From positions 124,001 through 188,000 of the forward strand of contig NZ_NQKZ01000002.1 in NCBI RefSeq assembly GCF_002252665.1: 64,000 nt of DNA, in the 5' to 3' direction. Numbering within the stretch: the stretch's first letter is position 1; each line of letters opens with the position of its first letter. Under the pieces are notes generated by a model. That model saw nothing but the letters and a program-made list of their open reading frames with translations, was not told the DNA's origin and did not search any database. Shown in pieces: positions 8,180 through 17,419 of the stretch. The position numbers and the translations under genes are program-made. The stretch comes from Synechococcus sp. 8F6. Its GTDB lineage: Bacteria; Cyanobacteriota; Cyanobacteriia; PCC-6307; Cyanobiaceae.

Positions 8180-10363
8180 ATGGCGAACTTCCCCATGCCT
8201 TCCCAGCCCCGTCTGCAAGCCCTCGAAAAGATTCTCAGCCGCCCCATCGCCAGCACCACTCCAACCCAGTCGCTCGATGAGCTCTGGGCCAGCGACGTCT
8301 TCAGCCTCGACAAGATGAAGGCGGCGCTGCCGAAGGAGATCTTCAAGTCGGTGCAGCGCACCATCAACGAGGGCAGCAAGCTCGACGTGTCGGTAGCCAA
8401 CGTGGTGGCTCAGGCGATGAAGGAGTGGGCCACGGCCCGCGGCGCCCTCTACTACTCGCACGTTTTTTATCCGCTCACCAACTCCACCGCCGAAAAGCAC
8501 GACGGCTTCATTTCCCCCCAGGGCGACGGCACGATCATCACCGAGTTCACCGGCAAGGTGCTGGTGCAGGGTGAACCCGACGGCTCCTCGTTCCCTAACG
8601 GCGGCATCCGCTCCACCTTCGAGGCCCGCGGCTACACCGCCTGGGATATCACCAGCCCCGCCTGGCTGATGGAGACGCCCAATGGCGTCACCCTCTGCAT
8701 CCCCACGGTCTTCGTGTCGTGGACCGGCGAGGCCCTCGACAAGAAAACCCCCCTGCTGCGCTCGATCGCCGCGGTCAACAAGCAGGCCCAAAGGCTGCTC
8801 AGCCTGCTGGGAGAAACCACCATCGCCCCGATCAACTCCAGCTGCGGCGCCGAGCAGGAATATTTCCTGATCGACAACGCCTACGTGCCCCTGCGCCCCG
8901 ACCTGCTGCTGGCGGGCCGCACCCTGTTCGGGCGCCCCTCCGCCAAGGGCCAACAGTTTGACGACCACTACTTCGGCGCCATCCCGGAGCGGGTGCAGGT
9001 GTTCATGCAGGAGGTGGAGCGGCAGATGTACCGCCTGGGGATTCCGGCCAAAACCCGCCACAACGAGGTGGCTCCTTCCCAGTTTGAGATTGCGCCGTTC
9101 TTCGAGGCGGCCAACGTCGCCACCGACCACCAGCAGCTCACCATGACCATCCTTCGCAGCACGGCGAAGAAACATGGTCTGGCCTGCCTGCTGCACGAGA
9201 AGCCCTTCGCCGGCATCAACGGCTCCGGCAAGCACGTCAACTGGTCGATCGGCAACGCCACCCAGGGCAACCTGCTCGATCCGGGCAAGACGCCCCATGA
9301 AAACCTGCAGTTTCTGATGTTCTGCGGAGCGGTGATCCGGGGCGTGCACATGTATGGCCCCCTGCTGCGGGCCGTGATCGCCACCGCCAGCAACGACCAC
9401 CGCCTCGGCGCCAACGAAGCGCCCCCAGCAATCATCTCGGTGTATCTGGGCAGCCAACTGGAGGATGTGTTCAACCAGATCCGCGAGGGTCGGCTCTCCG
9501 GCTCGGCCCTCGGCGGCGTGATGAACTTCGGCGTCGACACCCTGCCGGAATTCGACAAAGACGCCGGCGATCGCAACCGCACCTCGCCCTTCGCCTTCAC
9601 CGGCAACCGCTTCGAGTTTCGCGCCGTCGGCTCCAACCAGTCGGTGGCTGGCCCGCTAGTGGCCCTCAACACCATCCTGGCCGATTCCCTCGCCTGGATC
9701 TCCAGCGAACTGGAGACCAAGCTGGGTAGTGGCTACGGCCTGGAGGAAGGGGCTCTGGCCGTGCTCAAGACCCTGATCGAACAGCACGGCGCCGTGGTGT
9801 TTGGCGGCAACGGCTATTCCGATGAATGGCACCGCATAGCCGTGGAGGAGCGGGGCCTCGAAAACCTGCGCACCACCGCCGATGCCCTGCCGGTGTTGGA
9901 GCGCCCGGCCATCCGCGAGTTGTTCGAGCGCACCGGCGTTCTCTCGGCCGTGGAGCTGCAGAGCCGCTTTGAGGTTTACGCCGAGCAATACATCCTGGCG
10001 ATCGATGTGGAAGCCAAGCTGGCCGTCCAGATCGCCCGCACCCAGGTCTACCCGGCAGCGATCCGCTACCTCGGCGAACTCGCGGAATCTCTGCAACTGC
10101 AGAGTTCCCTGGGCATCCAGGTGTCCCCGGAAACCTCCAAGGAGGTGGCGGGACTGTGCCAGTCGTTGATGGACATCAGCGGCCAGCTGCAGAGCGCCAT
10201 CGACCATCCCCCCCACGGCACCGAAGCCCATTTGCACTACAGCGCTGACACGCTGGTGCCCTTGATGGCGGAACTGCGTGCGGTGGTGGATGGTCTGGAG
10301 GCCCTGGTCGACGACAACCTCTGGCCCCTGCCCACCTACCAGGAGATGCTGTTCGTGCGCTGA
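8180..10363 (+). CDS. glnN: Type III glutamine synthetase
   Basis: 727 residues, the length of GSIII (GlnN) and far longer than GlnA (~470). It makes glutamine from glutamate and ammonium using ATP. Visible motifs are [10 protein letters not shown] near residue 223 (metal/glutamate site) and [12 protein letters not shown] near residue 347 (the GSIII version of the NHxxG motif). The C-terminus carries the long GSIII-specific helical extension. In cyanobacteria that have it, glnN is typically induced under nitrogen starvation through NtcA; no NtcA box was recognised here. It stands alone on its strand. Confidence 0.96.
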   Translation: MANFPMPSQPRLQALEKILSRPIASTTPTQSLDELWASDVFSLDKMKAALPKEIFKSVQRTINEGSKLDVSVANVVAQAMKEWATARGALYYSHVFYPLTNSTAEKHDGFISPQGDGTIITEFTGKVLVQGEPDGSSFPNGGIRSTFEARGYTAWDITSPAWLMETPNGVTLCIPTVFVSWTGEALDKKTPLLRSIAAVNKQAQRLLSLLGETTIAPINSSCGAEQEYFLIDNAYVPLRPDLLLAGRTLFGRPSAKGQQFDDHYFGAIPERVQVFMQEVERQMYRLGIPAKTRHNEVAPSQFEIAPFFEAANVATDHQQLTMTILRSTAKKHGLACLLHEKPFAGINGSGKHVNWSIGNATQGNLLDPGKTPHENLQFLMFCGAVIRGVHMYGPLLRAVIATASNDHRLGANEAPPAIISVYLGSQLEDVFNQIREGRLSGSALGGVMNFGVDTLPEFDKDAGDRNRTSPFAFTGNRFEFRAVGSNQSVAGPLVALNTILADSLAWISSELETKLGSGYGLEEGALAVLKTLIEQHGAVVFGGNGYSDEWHRIAVEERGLENLRTTADALPVLERPAIRELFERTGVLSAVELQSRFEVYAEQYILAIDVEAKLAVQIARTQVYPAAIRYLGELAESLQLQSSLGIQVSPETSKEVAGLCQSLMDISGQLQSAIDHPPHGTEAHLHYSADTLVPLMAELRAVVDGLEALVDDNLWPLPTYQEMLFVR

Positions 10364-10378
10364 ATCACTTCAGCACCG

Positions 10379-11113
10379 TCACTGCGGGAACACGTCAATG
10401 CTGGCGCGTTCGCGGTAACTGGGGTCGGCCATGGTGTCGACCTCAAACCAGGTCCAGGTGGCACTGGGTTCGGGAGACCGGCTGAGCAGTGGCCACTCGA
10501 TGCGTCGGCGCTGGTAGGTCAGCCCCACGCAGGTCAGGGCTTCGTCATCGGCCATCAGCGACCACAGCACATGCACCTCGCCGCGGTCGTAGGCGATCGG
10601 AGCCTCCTGAATGCCCTGCTCCGGCAGCCAACCCGGCGCCAGGGTCAGGGAGGTCTGGTTGTCCCAGCAGAGGTAGCTGCCGTTTTCGGTGGGATAAAAC
10701 CAGCAGGTTTCGTTGGCTGCTTCAGCCAATGGGAAGCGATCGAGCAGCTGCACGGTCTGCACCTGAAGAGGTGGCTCCTGCCCCTGCCGCGGTGTCGTTC
10801 CAGCAGCCGGGCCGCTCAAGGCATAGACACCGATCCACAGGCTGGCCACATCCAGCTGGGTCACCACCGCGTCACAGATCAGGCCGCGACGGTCGCCCGC
10901 CCCCCCAATCGGATTCTCTCCCGCAATGGTGGCGGAACCACTGCTCACCAATTCATCAAGGCTGCTGTCCCATGGCTCGGGCAAGCGGACCAGCCGCAGC
11001 GCCCTGCCCCGATCGGGCCCCAGCTGCTGGGACGCCACCAGCGCCTGCCAGTCGACGCCATCGCCTGGAAGCTCCGGGCTCCGGGCGAGCACAAAGGCAA
11101 GGGAGTGGAGCAT
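10379..11113 (-). CDS. Hypothetical protein
   Basis: 244 residues, ATG start, soluble, no signal peptide. Mixed alpha/beta composition with several Trp-containing stretches (ASLWIGVYALSG, ETCWFYPTENGSYLCWDN, ATWTWFEVDTM). Convergent with glnN, 15 bases between stops. Third-position GC bias supports coding. I do not recognise a family; it may be a lineage-restricted cyanobacterial protein. Confidence 0.65.
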   Translation of the reverse strand: MLHSLAFVLARSPELPGDGVDWQALVASQQLGPDRGRALRLVRLPEPWDSSLDELVSSGSATIAGENPIGGAGDRRGLICDAVVTQLDVASLWIGVYALSGPAAGTTPRQGQEPPLQVQTVQLLDRFPLAEAANETCWFYPTENGSYLCWDNQTSLTLAPGWLPEQGIQEAPIAYDRGEVHVLWSLMADDEALTCVGLTYQRRRIEWPLLSRSPEPSATWTWFEVDTMADPSYRERASIDVFPQ

Positions 11114-11192
11114 GGGAACGAACGGAACATCGGGCCGCCAGACCAGGACCCTAGAAGCCCTGCCCCAACACGGTGGTGTTGATCGCTGCAGC

Positions 11193-11270
11193 TCAGAGCG
11201 GTCGCAGGACCAGCTCGACGATCACAAAGCCCACCAGGGCCAATAGCGCCAACAGGGAGGGCAGCCGCAC
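11193..11270 (-). CDS. Possible 25-residue single-helix membrane peptide
   Basis: GTG start preceded by GGAGAG, stop TGA. The peptide starts RLPSLLALLALVG and ends VLRPL: one continuous hydrophobic helix with Arg at both ends, like the tiny subunits of photosystem and cytochrome b6f complexes. It matches none of PsbT, PsbM, PsaM, PetL, PetN or PetG as I know them. An in-frame stop lies just upstream, so it cannot be longer. It could be chance. Confidence 0.3.
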   Translation of the reverse strand: MRLPSLLALLALVGFVIVELVLRPL

Positions 11271-11387
11271 CAGCTCTCCACCCCCAAAGCCTCAAATCAA
11301 CCCTAGGAGCCCTGAGCGCCCCCGTCTGAGGACCTGAGAGACAGGGCCTGAGAGACTGAACTCGTGCGCTCGTCCCAAGCCCGGCCC

Positions 11388-11591
11388 ATGACCAGCCGTG
11401 ACGGCGGCTACCGCACCGCCATGAGCCTGCTGGTCCTGATGGGGGTGGCGATTGGCTTGCACCTGTATGCCGTGCGGGTGAAGGACGTCAAACCCTCGCG
11501 AAGCCTGCCTGAAACCACCCTCAGCCGCACCGGCAAGACCACCATTCGCAGTTCCCAATCGAGACGCATCCAACAGCTGATCCGCCGCTGA
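11388..11591 (+). CDS. Small single-span membrane protein, hypothetical
   Basis: 67 residues from the ATG of MTSRDGGYR; an in-frame GTG at 11364 would add eight residues. One hydrophobic span (AMSLLVLMGVAIGLHLYAV, residues ~12-30) is followed by a basic Ser/Arg-rich tail ending SRRIQQLIRR. It is convergent with the PilZ protein, 18 bases away. Function unknown. Confidence 0.5.
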   Translation: MTSRDGGYRTAMSLLVLMGVAIGLHLYAVRVKDVKPSRSLPETTLSRTGKTTIRSSQSRRIQQLIRR

Positions 11592-11609
11592 ACGTTCAAC
11601 GCACAACGT

Positions 11610-11969
11610 TCAACGCTCAAAGGCCAACCCCACCAACGAACCGGCGTTGCCCTTGAGCTGCCAACAGCCCTTCACGTGCCGGTAGCCGCACCCACGGCCG
11701 TGGGCCTGGGTGATCAACACGCCATGGCCCCCTGGGGGCAGATCAAGCTGGGGCGCGACCCACACCGCCACCCCACCGGCACTGAAGTTGGCAATCTCCA
11801 CAGGGATGGCGGGCAAGGCGCGACCGTCCCACTGCAACCACCCCTCCATGGGTTTCTCAACAGGCCAACGCTGCCCCTCGCGTTGGTTAAAAGGACCCAA
11901 CCCAGCCGCCCGGCTCCGCCCTGCCCCGAAGGACGCCGGACTAAATCGACACCTGAACAGAGACCCCAT
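11610..11969 (-). CDS. PilZ-domain-like protein
   Basis: 119 residues. The ATG at 11967-11969 is fixed by a perfect AGGAGG at 11974-11979, five bases upstream; the frame is open further but that part looks non-coding. The segment QREGQRWPVE followed by VEIANFSAGGVAVWV matches the PilZ pattern RxxxR ... (D/N)xSxxG, the cyclic-di-GMP binding fold. The first motif is imperfect, with QREGQR in place of RxxxR, so nucleotide binding is uncertain. It probably acts in the cytoplasm in motility or envelope control. Confidence 0.6.
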   Translation of the reverse strand: MGSLFRCRFSPASFGAGRSRAAGLGPFNQREGQRWPVEKPMEGWLQWDGRALPAIPVEIANFSAGGVAVWVAPQLDLPPGGHGVLITQAHGRGCGYRHVKGCWQLKGNAGSLVGLAFER

Positions 11970-11973
11970 ACAA

Positions 11974-11979
11974 CCTCCT
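11974..11979 (-). promoter_or_regulatory. Strong ribosome binding site that sets the PilZ-protein start
   Basis: The minus strand reads AGGAGG, then five bases, then ATG at 11969-11967. Such a perfect Shine-Dalgarno sequence is rare in this window and selects this ATG over upstream candidates. Confidence 0.8.
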
Positions 11980-12166
11980 GCGCAAGATAAACGGAGCGCA
12001 CTGGACTGAGCGCACTGGGACGGGCGCACTAGGCGGAATTCACTTGGATGTGGGCCAAGCGCACAGAAGCCAGCCGTGGCGAGCTGTTCACTCCTTTTCT
12101 CAAGGATAGACCCATTTGCGTGCCCCCTGGGGGCTTTGCGAGAGTGGAAAGATTGCCGCAGAGCCA

Positions 12167-12565
12167 ATGCCCCAGACCCTGCGACCCAATCCGATGGGGC
12201 TGGTGCCCACCACCCCTGCCGGGGGGCAGGACCCGCGAGATGGAGAGGGGTTCGGCAGCAGCAGCCGCAAAGGCTTTGGCGGATCGGGGCAGAGCCGCAG
12301 CAGCCGGCGCAAGGGCGTCCGTAAACGCAGCCCGGCCCTGAGCAAGGCCGACTGGGGGCCCCTCGGCAAGCATCCCGACCGTGAGGCGATCGTGGCCCGG
12401 CAGCGCTTGCATCTCCCCCTGGCCGGTCGCATCAGGCCCGACGACGTCAACCGGGCCTGGAAGAGTGCGGCCGCCGAACACCACCCCGATCGCGGCGGCA
12501 GCCACGACACGATGCAGCGGGTCAATGGCGCCCGAGATCTGCTGCTGGGCCGCAGCAGCGACTGA
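12167..12565 (+). CDS. Small protein with a C-terminal J-like domain
   Basis: 132 residues from the ATG of MPQTLRPNP. Residues ~25-65 are a basic, Ser/Gly/Arg-rich linker. The C-terminal ~60 residues (RIRPDDVNRAWKSAAAEHHPDRGG...MQRVNGARDLLL) hold a J-domain helix pair with the invariant HPD, so it should stimulate an Hsp70 (DnaK) ATPase. It is far shorter than DnaJ and has no zinc or substrate-binding domains. Its client is unknown. Confidence 0.65.
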   Translation: MPQTLRPNPMGLVPTTPAGGQDPRDGEGFGSSSRKGFGGSGQSRSSRRKGVRKRSPALSKADWGPLGKHPDREAIVARQRLHLPLAGRIRPDDVNRAWKSAAAEHHPDRGGSHDTMQRVNGARDLLLGRSSD

Positions 12566-12644
12566 GCCAACAACACCCCGGCCAATGCCGCCAGAGTGAA
12601 GCTGAACTCCGGGGCGAGCCGCCATCGACAGCGCCGTACCCCTT

Positions 12645-13220
12645 GTGCTGGTGCATGGGTTGCTGGACAGCCCCCGGGTGTTTGACGGACTCAAGCGCGC
12701 CCTGGGCGAGGGGCGGCACCCGCTGCTGATTCCCGATCTGCCGCTGCGGCTGGGACTCACCCCGGTGCCGGAAGCTGCAGAACTGCTGGGGAGCCACATC
12801 GAAGTCGCCTTCGGGCTCGACCAACCCGTGGATGTGCTGGGCTTTTCAATCGGGGGCGTGATCGCCCGCACCTGGATTCAGCTGCTGGGAGGGCACCAGC
12901 GCACCCGGCGCTTCACCAGCGTGGGCAGCCCGCAGCAGGGCACCTTCACGGCCCAACCCTGGCCGGGGCGCCTGCTGGCGGGCATTGCCGATCTGAAGTG
13001 GGGCAGCCCTCTGTTGGCGCAGCTCAACGGCAACCTCGACAACCTGGCAGGGATCGACTGCTGCAGCTTTTATTCGGCCATCGATCTGGCCGTGCTGCCG
13101 GGCTGGCGGGCGGTGCTGCCGGTTGGGCGCATCCAGATGCTGCCGGTGTGGGCCCATCCCCAGTTGCTGCGCTCTCCCCAGGCGATCGCGCCGCTGGCGC
13201 AGGAACTGTTGCGGCCGTGA
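12645..13220 (+). CDS. Alpha/beta hydrolase, lipase-like
   Basis: 191 residues from GTG 12645. It begins with the oxyanion strand LVHGLLDSP, and the nucleophile elbow GFSIGG lies near residues 65-70. The frame is open only to 12606 upstream with no ATG, GTG or TTG, so the coded N-terminus is short. The stop codon overlaps the ATG of the next gene by one base (TGATG), so both are co-translated. Probably an esterase or acylglycerol lipase; the substrate is not deducible. Confidence 0.7.
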   Translation: MLVHGLLDSPRVFDGLKRALGEGRHPLLIPDLPLRLGLTPVPEAAELLGSHIEVAFGLDQPVDVLGFSIGGVIARTWIQLLGGHQRTRRFTSVGSPQQGTFTAQPWPGRLLAGIADLKWGSPLLAQLNGNLDNLAGIDCCSFYSAIDLAVLPGWRAVLPVGRIQMLPVWAHPQLLRSPQAIAPLAQELLRP

Positions 13221-13693
13221 TGGGTGAGCACACCACACTCCCCATGGCGGCCCTCACCAGCACCCTGGGCTGGCTGCTGTGGAGCGTGCTCGTGGGCGCC
13301 ACCGCCAATCGGCTGCCCTCCGGATGGCTGGCGCGCGACCACTGGTTTTGGCGACGGCCCTGGCACGAACAAGCCCGCAGCTTCGAGGGCCGGCTGGCGA
13401 TCCGCCGCTGGAAACCCTGGCTGCCGGATGCCGGCACAGCCCTGCCGAGCGGTGTCGCCAAAGCCAGCCTGGTGGGGCGCGATCAACGCAACCTAGAGCG
13501 GCGGCTGCTGGAAACCAAGCGGGCCGAGTGGGTGCACCTGGTGCTGTGGCTGTTCTGGCTGGTCACGCCCCTGTGGCTGCCGCCGGCGGGGGTGCTGATC
13601 AACCTGGCTTTCGCCACCCTGTTCAATCTGCCCTGCCTGTGGGTGCAGCGCTACAACCGCCTGCGGCTGCAGCAGCTGCTGACCCGCCCCTGA
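13220..13693 (+). CDS. CrtO-type glycosyl-carotenoid acyltransferase family protein
   Basis: 157 residues with two or three membrane helices: one at residues ~8-25 and a pair near 105-145. The central segment WHEQARSFEGRLAIRRWKPWLPDAG matches the conserved core of the 4,4'-diaponeurosporenoate glycosyl acyltransferase (CrtO) family of small membrane acyltransferases. In staphylococci that enzyme acylates a glycosylated carotenoid; here the acceptor is unknown. It is translationally coupled to the hydrolase upstream, suggesting acyl or lipid metabolism. Confidence 0.6.
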   Translation: MGEHTTLPMAALTSTLGWLLWSVLVGATANRLPSGWLARDHWFWRRPWHEQARSFEGRLAIRRWKPWLPDAGTALPSGVAKASLVGRDQRNLERRLLETKRAEWVHLVLWLFWLVTPLWLPPAGVLINLAFATLFNLPCLWVQRYNRLRLQQLLTRP

Positions 13694-13705
13694 TCTGGGC
13701 CCAGA

Positions 13706-14752
13706 TCAGGGGCCCAGATCGGTAGCCGCGCAGATCACCTCCACCACCAGCCCCTCATCCTCGCTGTGCTGCGCAACGTGCAGCCGGTGGAGGCCCGCTT
13801 CGAGCCAGAAGTGGCTTGTGGCCTCATCGAAGTAGGCCAAACGCCGCAGCGGAATCAGGAGGCAGAGCCGCTGGGAGCCGCCGGGTTCGAGGGCCAACCG
13901 GCCAAAGCCCACCAGGGAGCGCCGGGGGCGCTCCAGCGCCAGGCCAGGCGGCTCGACATACACCTGCACCACCGCCTCGCTGGCCACGGCGCCGGTATTG
14001 GACACCACCACGGCCACCTGCAGCGGGCCCCCATCCGCCAGCTCGGCCACCGCATCGCTGAGCTGAAACGTGGTGTAGGAGAGGCCGAAGCCAAAGGGGA
14101 AGGCGGCGGGATGGCCGTCGCGTTGCAGGCGGCGGTAGCCATGCCAGAGGTCGTAGCGCACCTGCCGGGCACGGGGCTCAAAAGCGGGCCAGTGGTCGGC
14201 GCTGGTGGGGATGGCGAAGGGCAGACGGCCGGAGGGGGACACCCGGCCAAACACCACATCGGCCAGGGCCTGCCCGCCCCGCTCGCCCGGATACCAGAGC
14301 AGCAGGATCGCCGGCACCGCCTGGCGCCAGGCCTCCATCAGGATCGCGCCGCCGCCCATCAGCACCACCACCGTGCGGGGGTTCGCCGCCAGCACGGCCT
14401 GGATCAGGGCCACCTGCTCGGCGGGCAGGGCGAGCTCGGTGCGATCGCCGGCGGCGAAGTCGCCCCCCTGGCGGGCCGAGCCGTAGCTGGTAACAGCCGC
14501 AATCGCACGGGCCACCGGCGGCCACCAGCGCTGCAGCAACGGGTGGGGTGGGGGCGTCTGGCGCAAAATCGGCGCAATGTCGCCGGGGTGGATGTGCTCC
14601 CCCTCCAGGCGCCAGTCGAGGCCGAGCACCAGCAGCGCCGCGTCACAGTCGGCGGCCACGGCCACGGCCTCCTGGAGGCGCTCACCGCTGGCATGACGCA
14701 CGGCGCCGGGTGCGGCGGCGGCCCGCAAGCCCTGCAGGGGCGTCACCACCAC
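13706..14752 (-). pseudogene. GH3 beta-glucosidase, C-terminal half (second frame of a split gene)
   Basis: 348 residues starting VVTPLQGLRAAA at a GTG. It is the C-terminal alpha/beta sandwich (GNNTVVVLMGG-like dehydrating core) plus the fibronectin-III-like domain (FPFGFGLSYTTF...VVVSNTGAVASEAVVQVYV) of a family 3 glycoside hydrolase. The N-terminal barrel is in the adjoining gene, one frame away. In intact relatives ANLGDRGSS runs straight on to the equivalent of VVTPLQGL, so an inserted base here would rejoin them. The GTG triplets overlap the upstream stop (GTGA), so coupled translation as a second chain is possible. Frameshift, assembly error or genuine two-chain enzyme cannot be told apart by eye. 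Confidence 0.7.
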
Positions 14753-15873
14753 CCCCGGCTCAGGCCGGGTTCGGAGGAGCCGCGATCACCCAGGTTGGCC
14801 ACGGCGGCCAACGGGCCGATCACCGCCAGCGACCGACCCGGATCCAGCGGGAGCAGGGCCGGGTCGTTTTTGAGCAGCACGATCGCCTTGGTGGCCGCCT
14901 CCCGCGCCAGGGCCCGGTGCTCCGCGCAGCCCCGCAGGCTGGCGGGGTAGTTGCCCTCCGGCACGGCCAGCTGCACCCGCAGCTGGCGCAGCACGGCGTC
15001 ATCGAGCCGATCGAGCGGCAGCTGGCCATCGGCCAGGGCCGCCTCGAGGCATCCCGCAAAGATCATCCGGAAGGGCATCTCCAGGTCCTGGCCCGCCAGC
15101 ACCGCCGCCAGCCCATCTCGCACCCCGAAGATGAAGTCGGTCACCACGAAACCGCGAAACCCCCAGCGGCGCTTGAGGATCGCCGTGAGCAGCTGCGGGT
15201 GCTGACCGCACCACATGCCGTTCACCTGGTTGTAGGCGCTCATCACCGAGCCCGCCCCGGCCTCGACGCAATCACGGAAATGGGGCAGGTCGAGCTCATG
15301 CAGCACCCGCTCACTCACCTGCACATCCACCAGGAAGCGGGAGCTGTCGATCGAGTTGAGGGCGAAATGCTTGACGCAGGCCACCGCATGGCGCTGGATG
15401 CCGCGGGTCATCGCCGCGCCAAGGGCGCCGAGCAGAACCGGGTCTTCGCCGTAGGTCTCCTGGGCCCGGCCCCAGCCGGGATGGCGCAGCAGGTTGACAC
15501 ACACGGCAGCTAGCCAGTTGGCGCCAAAAGCCCGGGCTTCCCGCGCCATAGCCGCGCCGATCCGCTCCTCGAGGTCGACGTCCCAGCAGGCGCCGCGGGC
15601 GATCGGAGGCGGGAAGGTGGTGGCTCCGCCCTTGAGCACCACCCCTCGGGGGGCATCAACAAACTGCAGCCCTGTCAGCCCCAGCCGGGGAACAGCGCCC
15701 GCCGGCCAAGGATGCACGTGGGAGGCATCGCGGCTGGCGATATCGGCCATGCCTGGCCAGAAGTCGGTGTCACCCTCCAGCAGAGCCAGCTTCTCAGCGC
15801 TGCTGAGCTGGGCCAACAGATCCCGGGCCCGGCGCTCGATCGCTTCAGCTCCCCCCTCTGGCGACGCCGGCAC
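14743..15873 (-). pseudogene. GH3 beta-glucosidase, N-terminal catalytic barrel (first frame of a split gene)
   Basis: 376 residues from GTG 15873, supported by GGGAGG a few bases upstream; the frame stays open to 16131 but that part is Cys/Arg-rich noise. It contains the TIM-barrel domain of family 3 glycosidases: GLQFVDAPRG, NLLRHPGWGRAQETYGEDP, the CVKHFALNS motif, and VVTDFIFG, whose Asp (about residue 246) is the nucleophile position. The frame leaves the family after ANLGDRGSS and ends 12 residues later. The second domain follows in another frame. As a complete enzyme it would hydrolyse beta-glucosides or similar glycosides in the cytoplasm, since no signal peptide is seen. Confidence 0.75.
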
Positions 15874-16494
15874 GGGATCCCTCCCTGGCTGCCCTGACGC
15901 TAGGAACGCTGGCCGGCCCCAGCTGACACAACACTCGCCAACACAAAAACCCCCAACGCAACAACGCCCGGAGCGTGGGCCCCGGGCGATTGTCTGCTCA
16001 GCCGTGGTGCCGACCCTCGGGGGTGCGGGCGCAGCTGCGCGAGGTTTTTGCTTGGAATTCAGATCAGGCGATCTGAGAATCTTCAGTTGTGGTCGGAGCT
16101 GCCGGCGCTGGCACCTGGGGCCAGGTGACAAGTGGGACGTCCCGTTTGCATCCGGGGCACCTGAAGCGGTGCAGTGGAGGCGTCAAGCCAAAGGACGTCA
16201 GAGATCCATCGAGAGTGTTGGAGCAGGGGCCGGATCGTCAGCGCGCTCCTGATGACTGCTCAGGGGGGGTGTCTTCCATCTGTGGAGCCTCCGAATCCCG
16301 ATGCACACAACTTCGCGCCGTCAGCAGCCCCTGACAACCCCGGGAGGCGTGGCAGCAACGGCTCTTCACCAATGAAGATCCAACTTCATGAAGCGGCCCG
16401 CTCTGCTGCTGGGGGCATGCTTCACCGCCAGACCTGAAGCCATTCAGCCGCCGTGTGGGCGACCGTCAGACCGGCAAGAACCGCCCTGTTGAGA
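15874..16494. other. Non-coding stretch between the GH3 gene and tRNA-Lys
   Basis: About 620 bases without a credible gene. Two palindromes stand out: a perfect 12-base one at 16029-16040 (GCGCAGCTGCGC), and TCAGATC/GATCTGA with a 4-base spacer at 16059-16076. They lie upstream of the GH3 gene on the minus strand and could be operator half-sites. The rest shows nothing recognisable. Confidence 0.4.
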
Positions 16495-16566
16495 TGGGTC
16501 GCCTGAGATTCGAACTCAGGACCAATCGGTTAAAAGCCGAGTGCTCTACCGCTGAGCTAGCGACCC
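16495..16566 (-). tRNA. tRNA-Lys (anticodon UUU)
   Basis: A full cloverleaf reads on the minus strand. The acceptor stem GGGTCGC pairs with GCGACCC, and the D-arm GCTC...GAGC is followed by the anticodon stem CTCGG/CCGAT-side with loop CTTTTAA (anticodon TTT). The T-arm contains TTCGAAT, and the discriminator base is A. The 3' CCA is not encoded, as is common in cyanobacteria. Confidence 0.95.
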
Positions 16567-16664
16567 GCGCCCGTTGGGCACCTATGGAACGTATCACCCA
16601 GCGGCAACCTCCTCCAAGGGGCAGGGATCAGCCGGGAGAATGCCCGAACGTGCTGGTACGACGG

Positions 16665-17189
16665 ATGAGCAGCGATCCCTGGTGCACCAGTTGGCCCGAG
16701 CCCCGCATCGATCCCGGGGCCTGGGTGGCCGACTCCGCCGTGGTGATCGGCGATGTGCAGCTCGCGGCCGGCGCCAGCCTCTGGCCCACCGCCGTGGCCC
16801 GCGGTGATGTCTGCCCGATCGTGGTGGGCGAGGGCAGCAACGTGCAGGACGGCGCAGTGCTGCACGGCGATCCAGGCCAGCCGGTGACCATCGGCGCTGA
16901 TGTCACCATTGGTCACAGGGCGGTGGTGCACGGCGCCACCCTCGAAGACGGCTGCCTGATCGGCATCGGCGCCATCGTGCTGAACGGGGTGACCGTGGGA
17001 GCAGGAGCCCTGGTGGCCGCGGGCTCAGTGGTGACCCGCGACGTGCCCCCAGGGGCCCTGGTAATGGGGGCGCCGGCCCAGCTGAAACGGGACCTCAGCC
17101 CCGAAGCCCAGGCGGAGCAACGCCAGCATGCCCGCCGCTACCGACAGCTGGCTGAAGCCCATGCCCGGACCGCACGGGGAAACGGATGA
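16665..17189 (+). CDS. Gamma-carbonic anhydrase-like hexapeptide-repeat protein
   Basis: 174 residues from the ATG of MSSDPW. It is built from left-handed beta-helix hexapeptide repeats ([23 protein letters not shown] ... [17 protein letters not shown] ... [23 protein letters not shown]). It keeps the RGD of the gamma-carbonic anhydrase class and the two metal-ligand histidine regions (GHRAVVHG). It resembles the YrdA/CaiE-type single-domain proteins, not full-length CcmM. It may hydrate CO2 or be a catalytically silent relative; a link to carbon concentration is inference. A helical tail ends the protein. Confidence 0.85.
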   Translation: MSSDPWCTSWPEPRIDPGAWVADSAVVIGDVQLAAGASLWPTAVARGDVCPIVVGEGSNVQDGAVLHGDPGQPVTIGADVTIGHRAVVHGATLEDGCLIGIGAIVLNGVTVGAGALVAAGSVVTRDVPPGALVMGAPAQLKRDLSPEAQAEQRQHARRYRQLAEAHARTARGNG

Positions 17190-17234
17190 CGACAAATCCA
17201 GGGCCTGGCGAACCGCAGACAGAGCGAACTCCTT

Positions 17235-17250
17235 AAGATCGCGTGATCTT
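17235..17250. promoter_or_regulatory. 16-bp perfect palindrome upstream of psbY
   Basis: AAGATC-GCGT-GATCTT lies 15 bases before the psbY ATG. It could be an operator or a hairpin in the psbY leader. It is too short with too weak a T-run (GTTTCTCT) to be a convincing terminator. Confidence 0.45.
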
Positions 17251-17265
17251 GTTTCTCTGCCTTCC

Positions 17266-17388
17266 ATGGACGCACGGCTGGTGCTGGTTGCCGCTCCCAT
17301 CCTTCTGGCCGCTAGCTGGGCCGTGTTCCACATCGGCCGCGCCGCCGTGGGTCAACTGCAGCTGATGCTCAAGCGCGCCCGCGCCTGA
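17266..17388 (+). CDS. psbY: Photosystem II protein Y
   Basis: 40 residues starting [20 protein letters not shown] and ending LKRARA: one membrane helix followed by a basic stromal tail. This matches cyanobacterial PsbY in length and pattern (MDxRxxxVxxPxLLAAxWA), a peripheral single-helix subunit near cytochrome b559. The frame is open upstream to 17128, but the PsbY start is the ATG at 17266. The gene lies 31 bases before trmFO. Confidence 0.9.
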   Translation: MDARLVLVAAPILLAASWAVFHIGRAAVGQLQLMLKRARA

Positions 17389-17419
17389 ACCTGTTCCCCC
17401 TGAGGCGATCTGCAAGCCC

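Noticed and set aside
7829-9457. 542-residue minus-strand frame spanning the glgP/glnN divergent region
   Set aside because: It crosses the promoter region and mirrors glnN; no protein-family features.
14755-14790. Programmed -1 frameshift in the GH3 gene
   Set aside because: No X-XXY-YYZ slippery heptamer or following pseudoknot is apparent at the junction; indel or coupled restart is more likely.
16174-16437. 87-residue plus-strand frame between the GH3 gene and tRNA-Lys
   Set aside because: Low-complexity sequence with poor codon bias; nothing conserved recognised.
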